Of a stretch of DNA of 37,087 bases, positions 18,648-26,286 are shown piece by piece (positions within the stretch are counted from its first letter, which is position 1; every line of letters begins with the position of its first letter). The notes under the pieces were generated by a model. It had not been told where the DNA came from. It ran no database searches and was given only the letters and a program-made list of their open reading frames with translations. The translations under genes and the position numbers were made by a program. The stretch is from JBLNCE01 sp050260415 (GTDB taxonomy: Bacteria > Bacillota > UBA4882 > JAAYXC01): contig JBLNCE010000146.1 of assembly GCA_050260415.1 (NCBI GenBank), forward strand, positions 1 to 37,087, written 5' to 3'.

Positions 18648-18683
18648 TGCCACAAATCTGACACCGGTGTCAGATTTGTGGCA
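18648..18683. promoter_or_regulatory. Perfect 36-bp palindrome with LacI-type core
   Basis: The sequence from TGCCACAAATC through TGACACCGGTGTCA (18659-18672) to GATTTGTGGCA is a perfect inverted repeat with no central spacer. The 14-bp core has the CG-centred form of a LacI-family operator. It lies 20 bp upstream of the SDR start codon, so it may be an operator, an RNA hairpin next to the ribosome site, or both. Confidence 0.65.
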
Positions 18684-18747
18684 TAGGGCCACCCCCATTC
18701 CGCAAAGGCCTTGGCGGTCCCTATTTGCATTAAAGGTGGACTGGCTC

Positions 18748-18789
18748 AAAAAAACTGAAGAAGTCCTGCTCAGCCGCAGAACGCTTCAG
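18748..18789 (-). terminator. Intrinsic terminator or attenuator upstream of SDR
   Basis: On the minus strand CTGAAG and GTTCTGC pair with GCAGGAC and CTTCAG around a GGCTGA loop (one G-T pair, one small internal loop), followed by seven Ts (18748-18754). It sits downstream of two operator sites and upstream of the SDR start. It therefore either ends the isomerase operon or attenuates the SDR operon. A second GAAGCGTTCT just upstream could compete for the stem. Confidence 0.65.
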
Positions 18790-18837
18790 AACGCTTCACG
18801 CTGCATGATCCCCGTCCCTGTCAAGCCGGCCCATTCT

Positions 18838-18851
18838 TGACACCGCTGTCC
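18838..18851. promoter_or_regulatory. LacI-type operator-like site
   Basis: TGACACCGCTGTCC matches the palindrome core TGACACCGGTGTCA at 12 of 14 positions. Its centre is 179 bp from the centre of the core at 18659-18672, compatible with looping. Confidence 0.45.
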
Positions 18852-18903
18852 TAGATCAAGTTTTCAACACAGCTTGTTAAATTCCTTCTTGATGAGGGAT
18901 ACT

Positions 18904-18931
18904 ACAATACGAAAATGTCACCGGTGTCGAA
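18904..18931 (-). promoter_or_regulatory. Candidate promoter with operator in the spacer
   Basis: Minus-strand TTCGAC (18926-18931) and TATTGT (18904-18909) are 16 nt apart, a weak sigma-70-type pair. The sequence TGTCACCGGTGTCG (18916-18929) lies mostly in the spacer and matches the operator core at 12 of 14 positions. That placement would give direct steric repression. Confidence 0.4.
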
Positions 18932-19027
18932 TTTGAACCCAGGTGCGCAATCCGCGCGTGATCCCCCACCAACACCCAATCGCCTTGCAATCATAGGGGG
19001 TTGTGTCCGTCCGGGTCCGGGATGCTT

Positions 19028-20479
19028 CTACAGCGGAGACAAAGCGCCATCGTCTTCGCCGCCCTGAAGATAATCCCGGTATGCCACCCGCTGCTGCGCT
19101 CTCAGGCCGAGCCATCCCGCCATCTCGCGCAAGGGATCGGCTACATTGTCGAGAACAAGCGCGTAATGATGCGGTACGTTGTGGATCATGATGCTATTCA
19201 CCAGATCCCGGACGCTTATCGGCCGTCCCTCCATGCGAAGCAGGCCGAGCCACCCGCGCGATCCGTCAAAACCGCCCTTTTCCGGCCGGTCGAACGCGCC
19301 GGTGAACAGGAAGAACGAATCCCCGTCCCCGGTGAATCTGGCCACCGTGGCCTGGCGCGGCGCGAGCACCATCTCCGCCACGGGCGCCGCTGGAACCGGC
19401 CCTTTCCCGGGAATCAGGGTCGGGTTGAAATGCGTGTTGAACTTGACCTGTCCCCGGTAAGCCAGGCTCTTGCACCCGACGCCGCAGTGCCACAACTGCA
19501 CGGTCTGATCGGCCTCGTCGAGATCCACCAGATCCAGGAGCATGGCTGGCGCGCCCGCCAGGTGGCGCAGGGCGAGCATACTCACCAGGCCGTAGACATC
19601 TCCCTCGCAGGCCACCGGCAGGCCTTCCTCGCCGAGCCTGCCTGCCGCGGCGCAGATGACCATCCCGAGTTCCAGGCGAAACTTGGGCCAACAGCTCACG
19701 GCGAGTCCGGCGTAACCGTTCTCCCGCGCCAAATCAGCAAACGCTTTGAAAACAGCCGCGTTCCTCGGCATCGCCGCCTGGGCCGGCGGGGCGATCGCCC
19801 AAGCATCCGCCGCAAAGGCCTCCGTGATGTCCTGCAAATCCTCGGGCTTGCTGGCCAGCACCCGGTCTTTGATCTCCGCGAACTCATGTCGGTAGAGCCT
19901 GATGCCGAAGCGCGCGGCGAGCCGCCGCTCGTCAAAGTACAGATTATTGAAACCATTGGCGATGCCGCCGACCAAGGCGATCTTGGACTCGCGGAGGCTG
20001 ACCACCGCCCTCAAGGCCCGGACGGTCAAGCGGAAGCGGTCGCGGAAGAGGCCGTCGGCCACCTGGCCGTAGAACCATTTGACCGGGGTCTTCCATCCGG
20101 TGAGATACGTGCCGATGATGCTGCCGTTCATGTTCATGCCGCAGAAAGAGTTGAGGGGAAGAGGCCCGCTGGCGGCCGGTTCGGGCACGGCCCATAGGCC
20201 CAGGAAAGCGTTGGTCCGGGCGAGCACCGTCACCAACGCGCCGGAGGCGAACGAGCTGCTCTGGATCAACAAAAAGTCGATGCCCGCGCTTTCCAGCTCC
20301 CGCTTGGCTTGCCAAGCGTCTTCCTCCGTGTAGACGCCTTCCCTGACGGCGAATAGTTCAAAACCGAGTTCATCCTGGAGCGCGCCGAGTTCCGCGCGCG
20401 ATCGGGCATACTGGGACTCCTTGTCGCCGGAGAAATTCCTCTGCATCAAACCGGCCAGTCCGATTCGGAGTTTCCGCAT
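19028..20479 (-). CDS. L-fucose/L-arabinose isomerase-like protein
   Basis: A protein of about 483 residues in the sugar-isomerase superfamily (FucI/AraA fold). Seen in sequence: an N-terminal Rossmann-like start MRKLRIGLAGLM, IDFLLIQSSSFASG, ALVGGIANGFNN, the Glu-containing ACEGDVYGLVSML with a predicted metal ligand, LWHCGVGCKSLAY, and a C-terminal His-rich HNVPHHYALV loop. It probably interconverts an aldose and ketose in the cytoplasm. The ATG at 20479 has GGAG 11 nt upstream. Earlier in-frame starts (ATG 20533, GTG 20509 overlapping the preceding stop) are possible but extend beyond the conserved fold. It is the last gene of the ABC/GH35 locus and 27 bp from the uroporphyrinogen-decarboxylase-like gene. 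The substrate is unknown. Confidence 0.8.
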   Translation of the reverse strand: MRKLRIGLAGLMQRNFSGDKESQYARSRAELGALQDELGFELFAVREGVYTEEDAWQAKRELESAGIDFLLIQSSSFASGALVTVLARTNAFLGLWAVPEPAASGPLPLNSFCGMNMNGSIIGTYLTGWKTPVKWFYGQVADGLFRDRFRLTVRALRAVVSLRESKIALVGGIANGFNNLYFDERRLAARFGIRLYRHEFAEIKDRVLASKPEDLQDITEAFAADAWAIAPPAQAAMPRNAAVFKAFADLARENGYAGLAVSCWPKFRLELGMVICAAAGRLGEEGLPVACEGDVYGLVSMLALRHLAGAPAMLLDLVDLDEADQTVQLWHCGVGCKSLAYRGQVKFNTHFNPTLIPGKGPVPAAPVAEMVLAPRQATVARFTGDGDSFFLFTGAFDRPEKGGFDGSRGWLGLLRMEGRPISVRDLVNSIMIHNVPHHYALVLDNVADPLREMAGWLGLRAQQRVAYRDYLQGGEDDGALSPL

Positions 20480-20505
20480 CCGCCATCCGACTCCATTCGC
20501 ATCGT

Positions 20506-21639
20506 TCACGCCAGCGGGGACAGTTCCTCCCAAATATCGATCAACCGGTGGAGGTTCCGCACCCGTTGGGGCGTATACTTGCCGACGGGCTCGGCGCTGA
20601 TCTTCAGGACCATCCGCTCCTTGCCGCCAGCAAAAGCCTGCCTGGTGGCTTCCTCGACCTCTTCGACGTTGCCGCAGTCGATGATGCGCGCTTCCACATT
20701 GCCCCCCAGGGTCAACCGTCCCCGGACCAACTCCTTGGCCTCGGCAAAGGTGATATCCCCACTGGGCGGCGGTTCGACCGGTTCGGTCAGATCGGCGCCG
20801 CGTTCCACGATCCGGGCCAGCGTCGAACGGATCTTGCCGTGACAGTGGATGTGGCAGACCGCGCCGGCCTGATGCGCCTTGGCGATCAACTGCCGTTCGT
20901 ATTCCTGGACCAATTCCTCATAGAGCCGCGGCGAACCCATGGGAGGGGTCAGCCATTCGCTGCCGCCGATCCATACGTAATCCACCGTCCGGTCGCGCAA
21001 CACGACCTCCATGATCTTCAGCAGGCGCCCCTGGCACTCCTCCACGAGTTCCTTGACCAGGTTGAACTCGGTCGCGCACAGCTCCAGGAAGTACTGGTAG
21101 GACATCATCCCCCCGACGCAGACGGCTGGATTGGAGAAGTTGGCCCGCACGACCCCTCTCTCCTCAAAGTCCGGGGGCGCCGCGGCACGGTTGTAAGGGG
21201 CCAAGCCTTGCGGGATTTCCCAGGCGAGGGAGCGGATCTTCGCGATGTCCGCCAGCGACTCCACCGGGTACTTGAGGGTCCAGTCGGTATTGGGCGTCAG
21301 GGCGTCCCTGGCGATCACCGAGGTCAGCTTGCCCTTGGGGGTTTCGATCTCGTAGGTCCGGATGGTCTTGCTCCCTTCGGTCTTGACCCCGACTTCCCTG
21401 ACGAACTGGGGCGGCGTGACGAAATAACGGCTCCGCGGCGATGTGCCGACGAAACTCTCGCAACGGATGAACTGGGCGCAGAGTGGGAAGACCCGGTACG
21501 CGATCTCGCGCCACCCGGCATCCTCGACCTCGGCAATGCTCTCCCTGGTGCGGTAGGCGATGAAACCATCGAGCATCAAGGGGACGCGATCCGCCTTCTC
21601 ACCACGGATCGTGCGCAACAGCCGTTCTCTTAAAGTCAT
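20506..21639 (-). CDS. Uroporphyrinogen decarboxylase-family protein (MtaA/URO-D-like), copy 1
   Basis: A 377-residue TIM-barrel protein of the URO-D superfamily, which includes porphyrinogen decarboxylases and zinc-dependent cobalamin methyltransferases (MtaA, CmuA). It opens MTLRERLLRTIRGEKADRVP, the family start. It has CHIHCHGKI where methyltransferases usually show an HxCG motif, and LTLGGNVEARIIDCG near the end. The ATG at 21639 has GAGGAGG 6 nt upstream; a GTG five codons earlier would bury that site. No heme-pathway gene is nearby, so a role in heme synthesis is unlikely. A role in methyl transfer or in processing of the imported sugar is an inference. It lies between GH35 and the isomerase, and a second paralogue is at 27753-28874. 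Confidence 0.85.
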   Translation of the reverse strand: MTLRERLLRTIRGEKADRVPLMLDGFIAYRTRESIAEVEDAGWREIAYRVFPLCAQFIRCESFVGTSPRSRYFVTPPQFVREVGVKTEGSKTIRTYEIETPKGKLTSVIARDALTPNTDWTLKYPVESLADIAKIRSLAWEIPQGLAPYNRAAAPPDFEERGVVRANFSNPAVCVGGMMSYQYFLELCATEFNLVKELVEECQGRLLKIMEVVLRDRTVDYVWIGGSEWLTPPMGSPRLYEELVQEYERQLIAKAHQAGAVCHIHCHGKIRSTLARIVERGADLTEPVEPPPSGDITFAEAKELVRGRLTLGGNVEARIIDCGNVEEVEEATRQAFAGGKERMVLKISAEPVGKYTPQRVRNLHRLIDIWEELSPLA

Positions 21640-21658
21640 CGCCCGCCTCCTCACAGAT

Positions 21659-24118
21659 CTAGCCGACTTCGATGTTCAACTTGTCCACGCCGTGTGTATA
21701 AGTGGCGATCCACATGCCCTCGTGCTCACGGAGAGCAAGCGCGCGGCCGTCGCAGCGGATGGACACCCGGCGGTCAAAGGCGATCTCCCCCGTGGTCCCC
21801 GGATCCCCCGTTGCCAGGAAGCGTCTCCGCGTCTCGTCGACCGGCACGATCTCGCTCGTGCAATACTTCAGCGTGGCATAGGGCAGCTTGGTATTGACGC
21901 ACAGGCATCGCGCCTGCAAGGGCCGGATCTCCAGTTCGGTCAGCCGCGGAAACCAGAACTTTTCTCCGCCCGGGGTGATGGCGATCCTGTCCGGTTCGAG
22001 ACCACCCACGCTGTTCACGACCGTCACGAGATCCATCTCCGGGCCGTAACGGCAGACGGCGTGATAGCGATCGTAGGCGGTATGGCAATTCCTCTCCGCC
22101 CCGAACGCCTCCAGCAGCAGCTTCTTGGTGCTCTCGAGGTTCTCCAGCGTGAAAAGCTGCGGCAGGAATCCCATCACGACGATCTGCCCGTCCTGATGGC
22201 GCTGGCGGTAAGCGCAGGCTTCACCCCTGTATGTGGCCAGTATCTCACCGCCGTCCGGCGGAAAGAACGTCCTGACCTCGTTGACCGCGATCCCGGTCAC
22301 GTCCCGCATGTCGAGGAAACGGCGGCCGATATCGCCGGGCGCCATGCCGTACCGCCCGCTCTCGGCGCGGACGCGATATCCGTATTCCTCGGCCAGGAGC
22401 CCGCACTCGTATCCGTCGGTATCGTGCGTCGGCAGGCAGGGATAGAAAACCACCCTGCCGCCTCTACGTACATGCTCCCGTAGATAATCAAAGGTCCGGC
22501 GCGGGATCATGCCCGGATTGGGGATCACCAGCACCTCGCCGAACCCGGGCTCCCGGTGCGGGTCGTCCAGGTTCATCAGGGCGAAATTGACGTTCCTGAG
22601 CGCGAGGATCTTCATGAGGTCTTTCAGATGATCGTTCATCCGCCTGACCTCGTTCCGGGTCAGACTGCCGTATCCGCTCGTGTTATCCAGGTTGACGGTG
22701 ATCTCGCTCCCCGCCGCGAAACCTTCCAGGATGAACAGGTCGGTCGAGAAGCCGATGACCACATCGGCGGCTTTCTTCGTGCCCAGGAGTTCCTTTTCCC
22801 ACTGCTTGACGAAGTAGTTGAACTCCCGGGTCATCCCGTACGATGTGTGCTCCTCCCCGTCCGGGCCCAACGGATCCGCGTGATGGGTGAAAGTGTCCGT
22901 ATGGTAATTGCGGCTGAACACTTTCTTGCCCGCGGCGAACATGTAATAGCTGTAACCGTCCATGCCGTGGCCGAGACAGGCGCGGAGATGGGCCGGATAA
23001 TTGAGCATGTTCGACATCTCGTTCATATTCGCCCAGCCGGCTCCCTGCTCCACCGTGATGACCGGCCCGCCCCCGAGTTGGGTGCGGACGGCCTCCATGC
23101 GGTAGATGGTCGTGGGTAGGCCGTGAAAGTCCAAGTGGTAACTGTACCGCATATAGCTGTGGCCCGTGGTGAGCAGCCGCTTGCCCCGCGCCCGCATATG
23201 GGCGGAGAACCCGGCATGGTTGCCCGGGCCGCGGAAAAAGGTGTTGACGGGTTCGTTGTAGGTGTCCGGGATGGTGAGGCCGTATTCCCTGTCCAGCTCG
23301 TGGAGCTTCTCGGCGTAGACGAAGATGTGATACTGGCGAAAGCGCATCCAATCTTTGAAGAGCCTCAGGTCGCCCACCTGGCTCCCCGTCTTGCGCCGCG
23401 GCGAGATCTCGGACACGCTCCGGTAGTCCGTGCCGTACCTGGCGTTCAATGACGGCAGGTCCCCGTAACGTTCGCGCAGGTAACGGTGGAACAAACCCTC
23501 CCGGCCGTCCTGGCCGAGGATGTGCGCATCGTAGAGGGAATGCTCGGGATGGAAGTAAGTGAAACACAGGTTCATCTCGTTGTCCGGCTGGTTCAGGATG
23601 ACCGGCCCGCCGCGCTCGATGCTGCGCGCGGCGATGAACGGGATGATCTGGCTGTACCATCCCTCCACCAGGGAGAGGAATATCTCATGGAGCTGGCTGG
23701 GGTAGTGGTTCCCCTGCCCGACCCAGAACGCTTCCCCTCCGTCCGCCCGGCGGCTGACGACCTCCGGATACTTCTCAAAGATCCACCTTGGGTGGCCGCC
23801 CTCGACGTAACCGCCATTGATGAACGGTCCCGGCCGCGAGAAAAAGTAGAGACCCCTCTCCCGCACCATCTCGATGAAGCCGGCCAGGTCCGTCTCGGGG
23901 ATCCTTTTCCCCGTGAAATCGAACCGGCCCTCCTCGAACTCGTGAAAATCCCACGGGATATAGGCGGCGATGCAATTGAGATGGTTCTTGACGGCTTTAT
24001 CGAGCCGGTCGGCCCAGTCCTCCCGCTTGACGCGGAAGTAGTGGATCTCCCCGGCGCGCAGGAAGATCGGCCGCCCATCGATCGTGAGCTTGTCCCCCGC
24101 GATCTCGACCCTGGCCAA
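21659..24118 (-). CDS. GH35-like beta-galactosidase, cytoplasmic
   Basis: An 819-residue glycosidase of clan GH-A with family 35 landmarks: RAGEIHYFRVKREDWADRL (22-40), AAYIPWDFHE (51-60), SRPGPFINGGYVEGGHPRWI (94-112), acid/base Glu181 in NQPDNEMN and the likely nucleophile Glu357 in TVEQGAGW. The acid/base motif departs from the usual QxENEYG, with Asp-Asn-Glu in its place. A beta-galactosidase trimerisation-like fold and a C-terminal beta domain follow. There is no signal peptide, so it would act on imported oligosaccharides. The start is TTG at 24118 with GAGGAG 9 nt upstream. It lies 85 bp after the permease genes, which suggests that its substrate is what the transporter brings in. Confidence 0.88.
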   Translation of the reverse strand: MARVEIAGDKLTIDGRPIFLRAGEIHYFRVKREDWADRLDKAVKNHLNCIAAYIPWDFHEFEEGRFDFTGKRIPETDLAGFIEMVRERGLYFFSRPGPFINGGYVEGGHPRWIFEKYPEVVSRRADGGEAFWVGQGNHYPSQLHEIFLSLVEGWYSQIIPFIAARSIERGGPVILNQPDNEMNLCFTYFHPEHSLYDAHILGQDGREGLFHRYLRERYGDLPSLNARYGTDYRSVSEISPRRKTGSQVGDLRLFKDWMRFRQYHIFVYAEKLHELDREYGLTIPDTYNEPVNTFFRGPGNHAGFSAHMRARGKRLLTTGHSYMRYSYHLDFHGLPTTIYRMEAVRTQLGGGPVITVEQGAGWANMNEMSNMLNYPAHLRACLGHGMDGYSYYMFAAGKKVFSRNYHTDTFTHHADPLGPDGEEHTSYGMTREFNYFVKQWEKELLGTKKAADVVIGFSTDLFILEGFAAGSEITVNLDNTSGYGSLTRNEVRRMNDHLKDLMKILALRNVNFALMNLDDPHREPGFGEVLVIPNPGMIPRRTFDYLREHVRRGGRVVFYPCLPTHDTDGYECGLLAEEYGYRVRAESGRYGMAPGDIGRRFLDMRDVTGIAVNEVRTFFPPDGGEILATYRGEACAYRQRHQDGQIVVMGFLPQLFTLENLESTKKLLLEAFGAERNCHTAYDRYHAVCRYGPEMDLVTVVNSVGGLEPDRIAITPGGEKFWFPRLTELEIRPLQARCLCVNTKLPYATLKYCTSEIVPVDETRRRFLATGDPGTTGEIAFDRRVSIRCDGRALALREHEGMWIATYTHGVDKLNIEVG

Positions 24119-24203
24119 AGCTGGTCACTCCTCTTTCAGAACTCAATCCGGGTCCATACTTCCACCGGAGCCATGGGCGCCGCCTCGCGGACCGTTCCCC
24201 TTC

Positions 24204-25073
24204 TCAGCCTTTCAGGGCGCCCTCGGTGATCCCTTTGATGAAGAACTTGTTCATGACGAGATAGACGACGATCATCGGCACCAGAGAGATGACGGTCCCA
24301 GGGATCATCAGGTTCCAGGCCGAGATCCCTTCGCCCTGGTCCTTCATCATGACGATCCCCACCGTCAACGGTCTCAGTTCGGGTTTGGACATGGTAAAGG
24401 CCAGCGGCATCATGAAATCGTTCCAGGCCCGTCTGAACTGGAGGATCACGATGGTGGCCAGCATCGGCCGGATGATGGGCAGGATGATGTTCCAATAGAT
24501 CCGGAAGAAGCTGCAACCGTCGATCTTCGCCGACTCGTCGATCTCGCGGCTGATCCCGTTGATGTAACCCATGGTCAGGAGGCAAAATAACGGCTGGGAG
24601 ACGCCGATCTCGGCCAGAGACAGGCCAAGGATGCTGTTCGTCAAGCCGAGGTCCAGGCAGAGCTTGTAGATGGGGAACAGGGTCAGCGCGCCGGAGACGA
24701 AGAGCGTGGCGATAAAGGCGGCGATCAGGAGCCGCTTGCCCGCGAAGTTGGCCCTGGACAAGACATAACCGGTCAACGTGGAAGTGATCAGCGCGCCGGC
24801 GATCGTCCAGAGCGCATAACCCAGGCTGTTTACGGTAAAGCGGCTGAAGTTGGCCAACCGCCAGGCGTCCGCATAGTTCTGCCACATCCACCGCTTGGGG
24901 AAGAGACTGGCCCCGCTCGTCAGGAATTCCACCGTCGTCTTGAAAGAACCGATAATGGCATAGAGCAGGGGAAAACCGGCCAGCACCACGCTCAAGGCGA
25001 GAAAGGCGTAGAGCGCCACCTTGGCCAATACCCGCTTATTCATCCAGCTATGCACCTGCCGTTTCATCGCCAT
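24204..25073 (-). CDS. ABC sugar transporter permease, MalG type
   Basis: Inner-membrane subunit of a carbohydrate ABC importer (CUT1 class), 289 residues with six predicted hydrophobic segments. The EAA loop reads EIDESAKIDGCSFFRIYWNI, the ATPase contact site, followed by ILPIIRPML. The first segment is near residues 15-35. The start overlaps the end of the preceding permease gene by 26 bp, the usual coupled arrangement. No ATPase gene is present, so a shared MsmX-like ATPase elsewhere is expected. Confidence 0.93.
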   Translation of the reverse strand: MAMKRQVHSWMNKRVLAKVALYAFLALSVVLAGFPLLYAIIGSFKTTVEFLTSGASLFPKRWMWQNYADAWRLANFSRFTVNSLGYALWTIAGALITSTLTGYVLSRANFAGKRLLIAAFIATLFVSGALTLFPIYKLCLDLGLTNSILGLSLAEIGVSQPLFCLLTMGYINGISREIDESAKIDGCSFFRIYWNIILPIIRPMLATIVILQFRRAWNDFMMPLAFTMSKPELRPLTVGIVMMKDQGEGISAWNLMIPGTVISLVPMIVVYLVMNKFFIKGITEGALKG

Positions 25074-25983
25074 GGCTGATCCGTTTGGTCGAGAGATAGT
25101 AAACGGCCGAGATAATCCCCACGATCAATAGGCCGATCACGGCCGCGGCCGAGGTGTAACCGATCTGCATGATGCCCGTGTTGTACTCAAAGAAGTACCG
25201 GAAGATGTACATGGTCATGACCTCGGTCCGGTTGCCCGGACCGCCGCCGGTCAGTACCTTGATGGTGTCGAAGAGTTTCATGGCGTTCACGATCGATAAC
25301 ATGGTGATGATCTTGAACATCTGCCCCAGCAGGGGAACGGTGATCCGGAAGAAGATCTGCAGGGCGTTGGCGCCGTCCGTCGCCGCCACTTCATATACGT
25401 CCCTGGGGATCTTTTGCAGGGCCGCCAGGAAGAGAACCATGTAGAACCCGGCATTGGCCCAGGTGCTGAAGAGGACGATCACGAATTTCGCGGTCCATTC
25501 GCGGCCCAGCCAATCGATGGGCATGCCGATTAGGCCGGTCCGCATCAAGAGGCCGTTGATGATGCCGTTGAAAGACGAGAACATGAAGTAAAAGATCAGG
25601 CCCATAATGGCCGTGCTGGTGATGGCCGGAAGAAAGAAGAAAGTCCGGAAGAAGGCCCGCCCCTTGAGCGGTTCGTTGAGGACCACGGCCAGCACGAGGG
25701 CGACCGGGATCTGCAAAAGCGGGATGCCGATCCCGAGTTGGATGGTGTTCCAGACCGCGCTCCACCAGGATTCGTCGCCCAATGCCCGCAGGTAATTGTC
25801 CAGTCCAAGCCATTTCATGGCCGTAAAACCGTTGTATTCAAAGAAACTCGTCCTGATCACGTAAGCCAGGGGATAGGCGCAGAAGGCCGCGAACAGGAGC
25901 AAGGTCGGCGCCAGCATCAGCAAGATGCTGGCCCTGTCTTTATACTTCCGATAGGTCGGCTTGCAGGCCGATGCTTGGCGCAT
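25048..25983 (-). CDS. ABC sugar transporter permease, MalF/UgpA type
   Basis: Membrane subunit partnering the MalG-type permease. It opens MRQASACKPTYRKYKDRA and has a first hydrophobic segment ILLMLAPTLLLFAAFCAYPL. The EAA-like loop reads VYEVAATDGANALQIFFRIT. Length (311 residues) is normal. The ATG at 25983 follows GGGAAGG by about 9 nt; a TTG eight codons earlier is the alternative. It follows the binding-protein gene by about 300 bp, a gap that holds strong hairpins which may lower permease expression relative to the binding protein. Confidence 0.93.
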   Translation of the reverse strand: MRQASACKPTYRKYKDRASILLMLAPTLLLFAAFCAYPLAYVIRTSFFEYNGFTAMKWLGLDNYLRALGDESWWSAVWNTIQLGIGIPLLQIPVALVLAVVLNEPLKGRAFFRTFFFLPAITSTAIMGLIFYFMFSSFNGIINGLLMRTGLIGMPIDWLGREWTAKFVIVLFSTWANAGFYMVLFLAALQKIPRDVYEVAATDGANALQIFFRITVPLLGQMFKIITMLSIVNAMKLFDTIKVLTGGGPGNRTEVMTMYIFRYFFEYNTGIMQIGYTSAAAVIGLLIVGIISAVYYLSTKRISHGDETAGA

Positions 25984-26007
25984 GATCCACATCCTTCCCA
26001 GGGTCAA

Positions 26008-26286
26008 CGGACCTTGGCTTAACGCTTATGCCCCGTCCCCCTCTCTTCGGCCGCGAAGAGAAGGGGAGTAAAGCCGTCTTTCGCCGGCGAGCGGCCAAGA
26101 GGCCAACGGGGTCTCTCCCTCCCTTCGCGGCCTTGCGCAACGGCTTTGCACCGGTATTACTTTCCGGGTAAACCGCGAAGGTTCAACGCGGTTTACCCGG
26201 AAGCAAGTTTTGCCCAAAGTCGTTACCCAGGAGAGGGAGAGCACGAGAGGGTGTCGGGTGGCGCGTCGGTTTGAGGCGTAGCCTCG
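26008..26286. repeat. Hairpin-rich gap between binding-protein and permease genes
   Basis: This is 279 bp without a gene. CTCTTCG-GCCG-CGAAGAG (26043-26060) forms a short hairpin inside CCCC/GGGG flanks. TTCCGGGTAAACCGCG (26062 bases further on, at 26162-26177) and CGCGGTTTACCCGGAA (26187-26202) form a perfect 16-bp stem with a 9-nt loop. The segment resembles dispersed REP-type repeats and may cause the common drop in expression between a solute-binding protein and its permeases. Confidence 0.55.

Larger units (their letters stand above)
18643..19027 (-). other. Complex control region between the isomerase and SDR genes
   Basis: This is 385 bp without a gene. In transcription order (minus strand) it holds an operator in a candidate promoter (18904-18931), a second operator (18838-18851), inverted TGTCAAG/CTTGACA arms (18818-18843), a duplicated GAAGCGTTCT, an intrinsic terminator (18748-18789) and a 36-bp palindrome (18648-18683). 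The main pieces are listed separately. The last 100 bp next to the isomerase stop show nothing recognisable. Confidence 0.6.
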
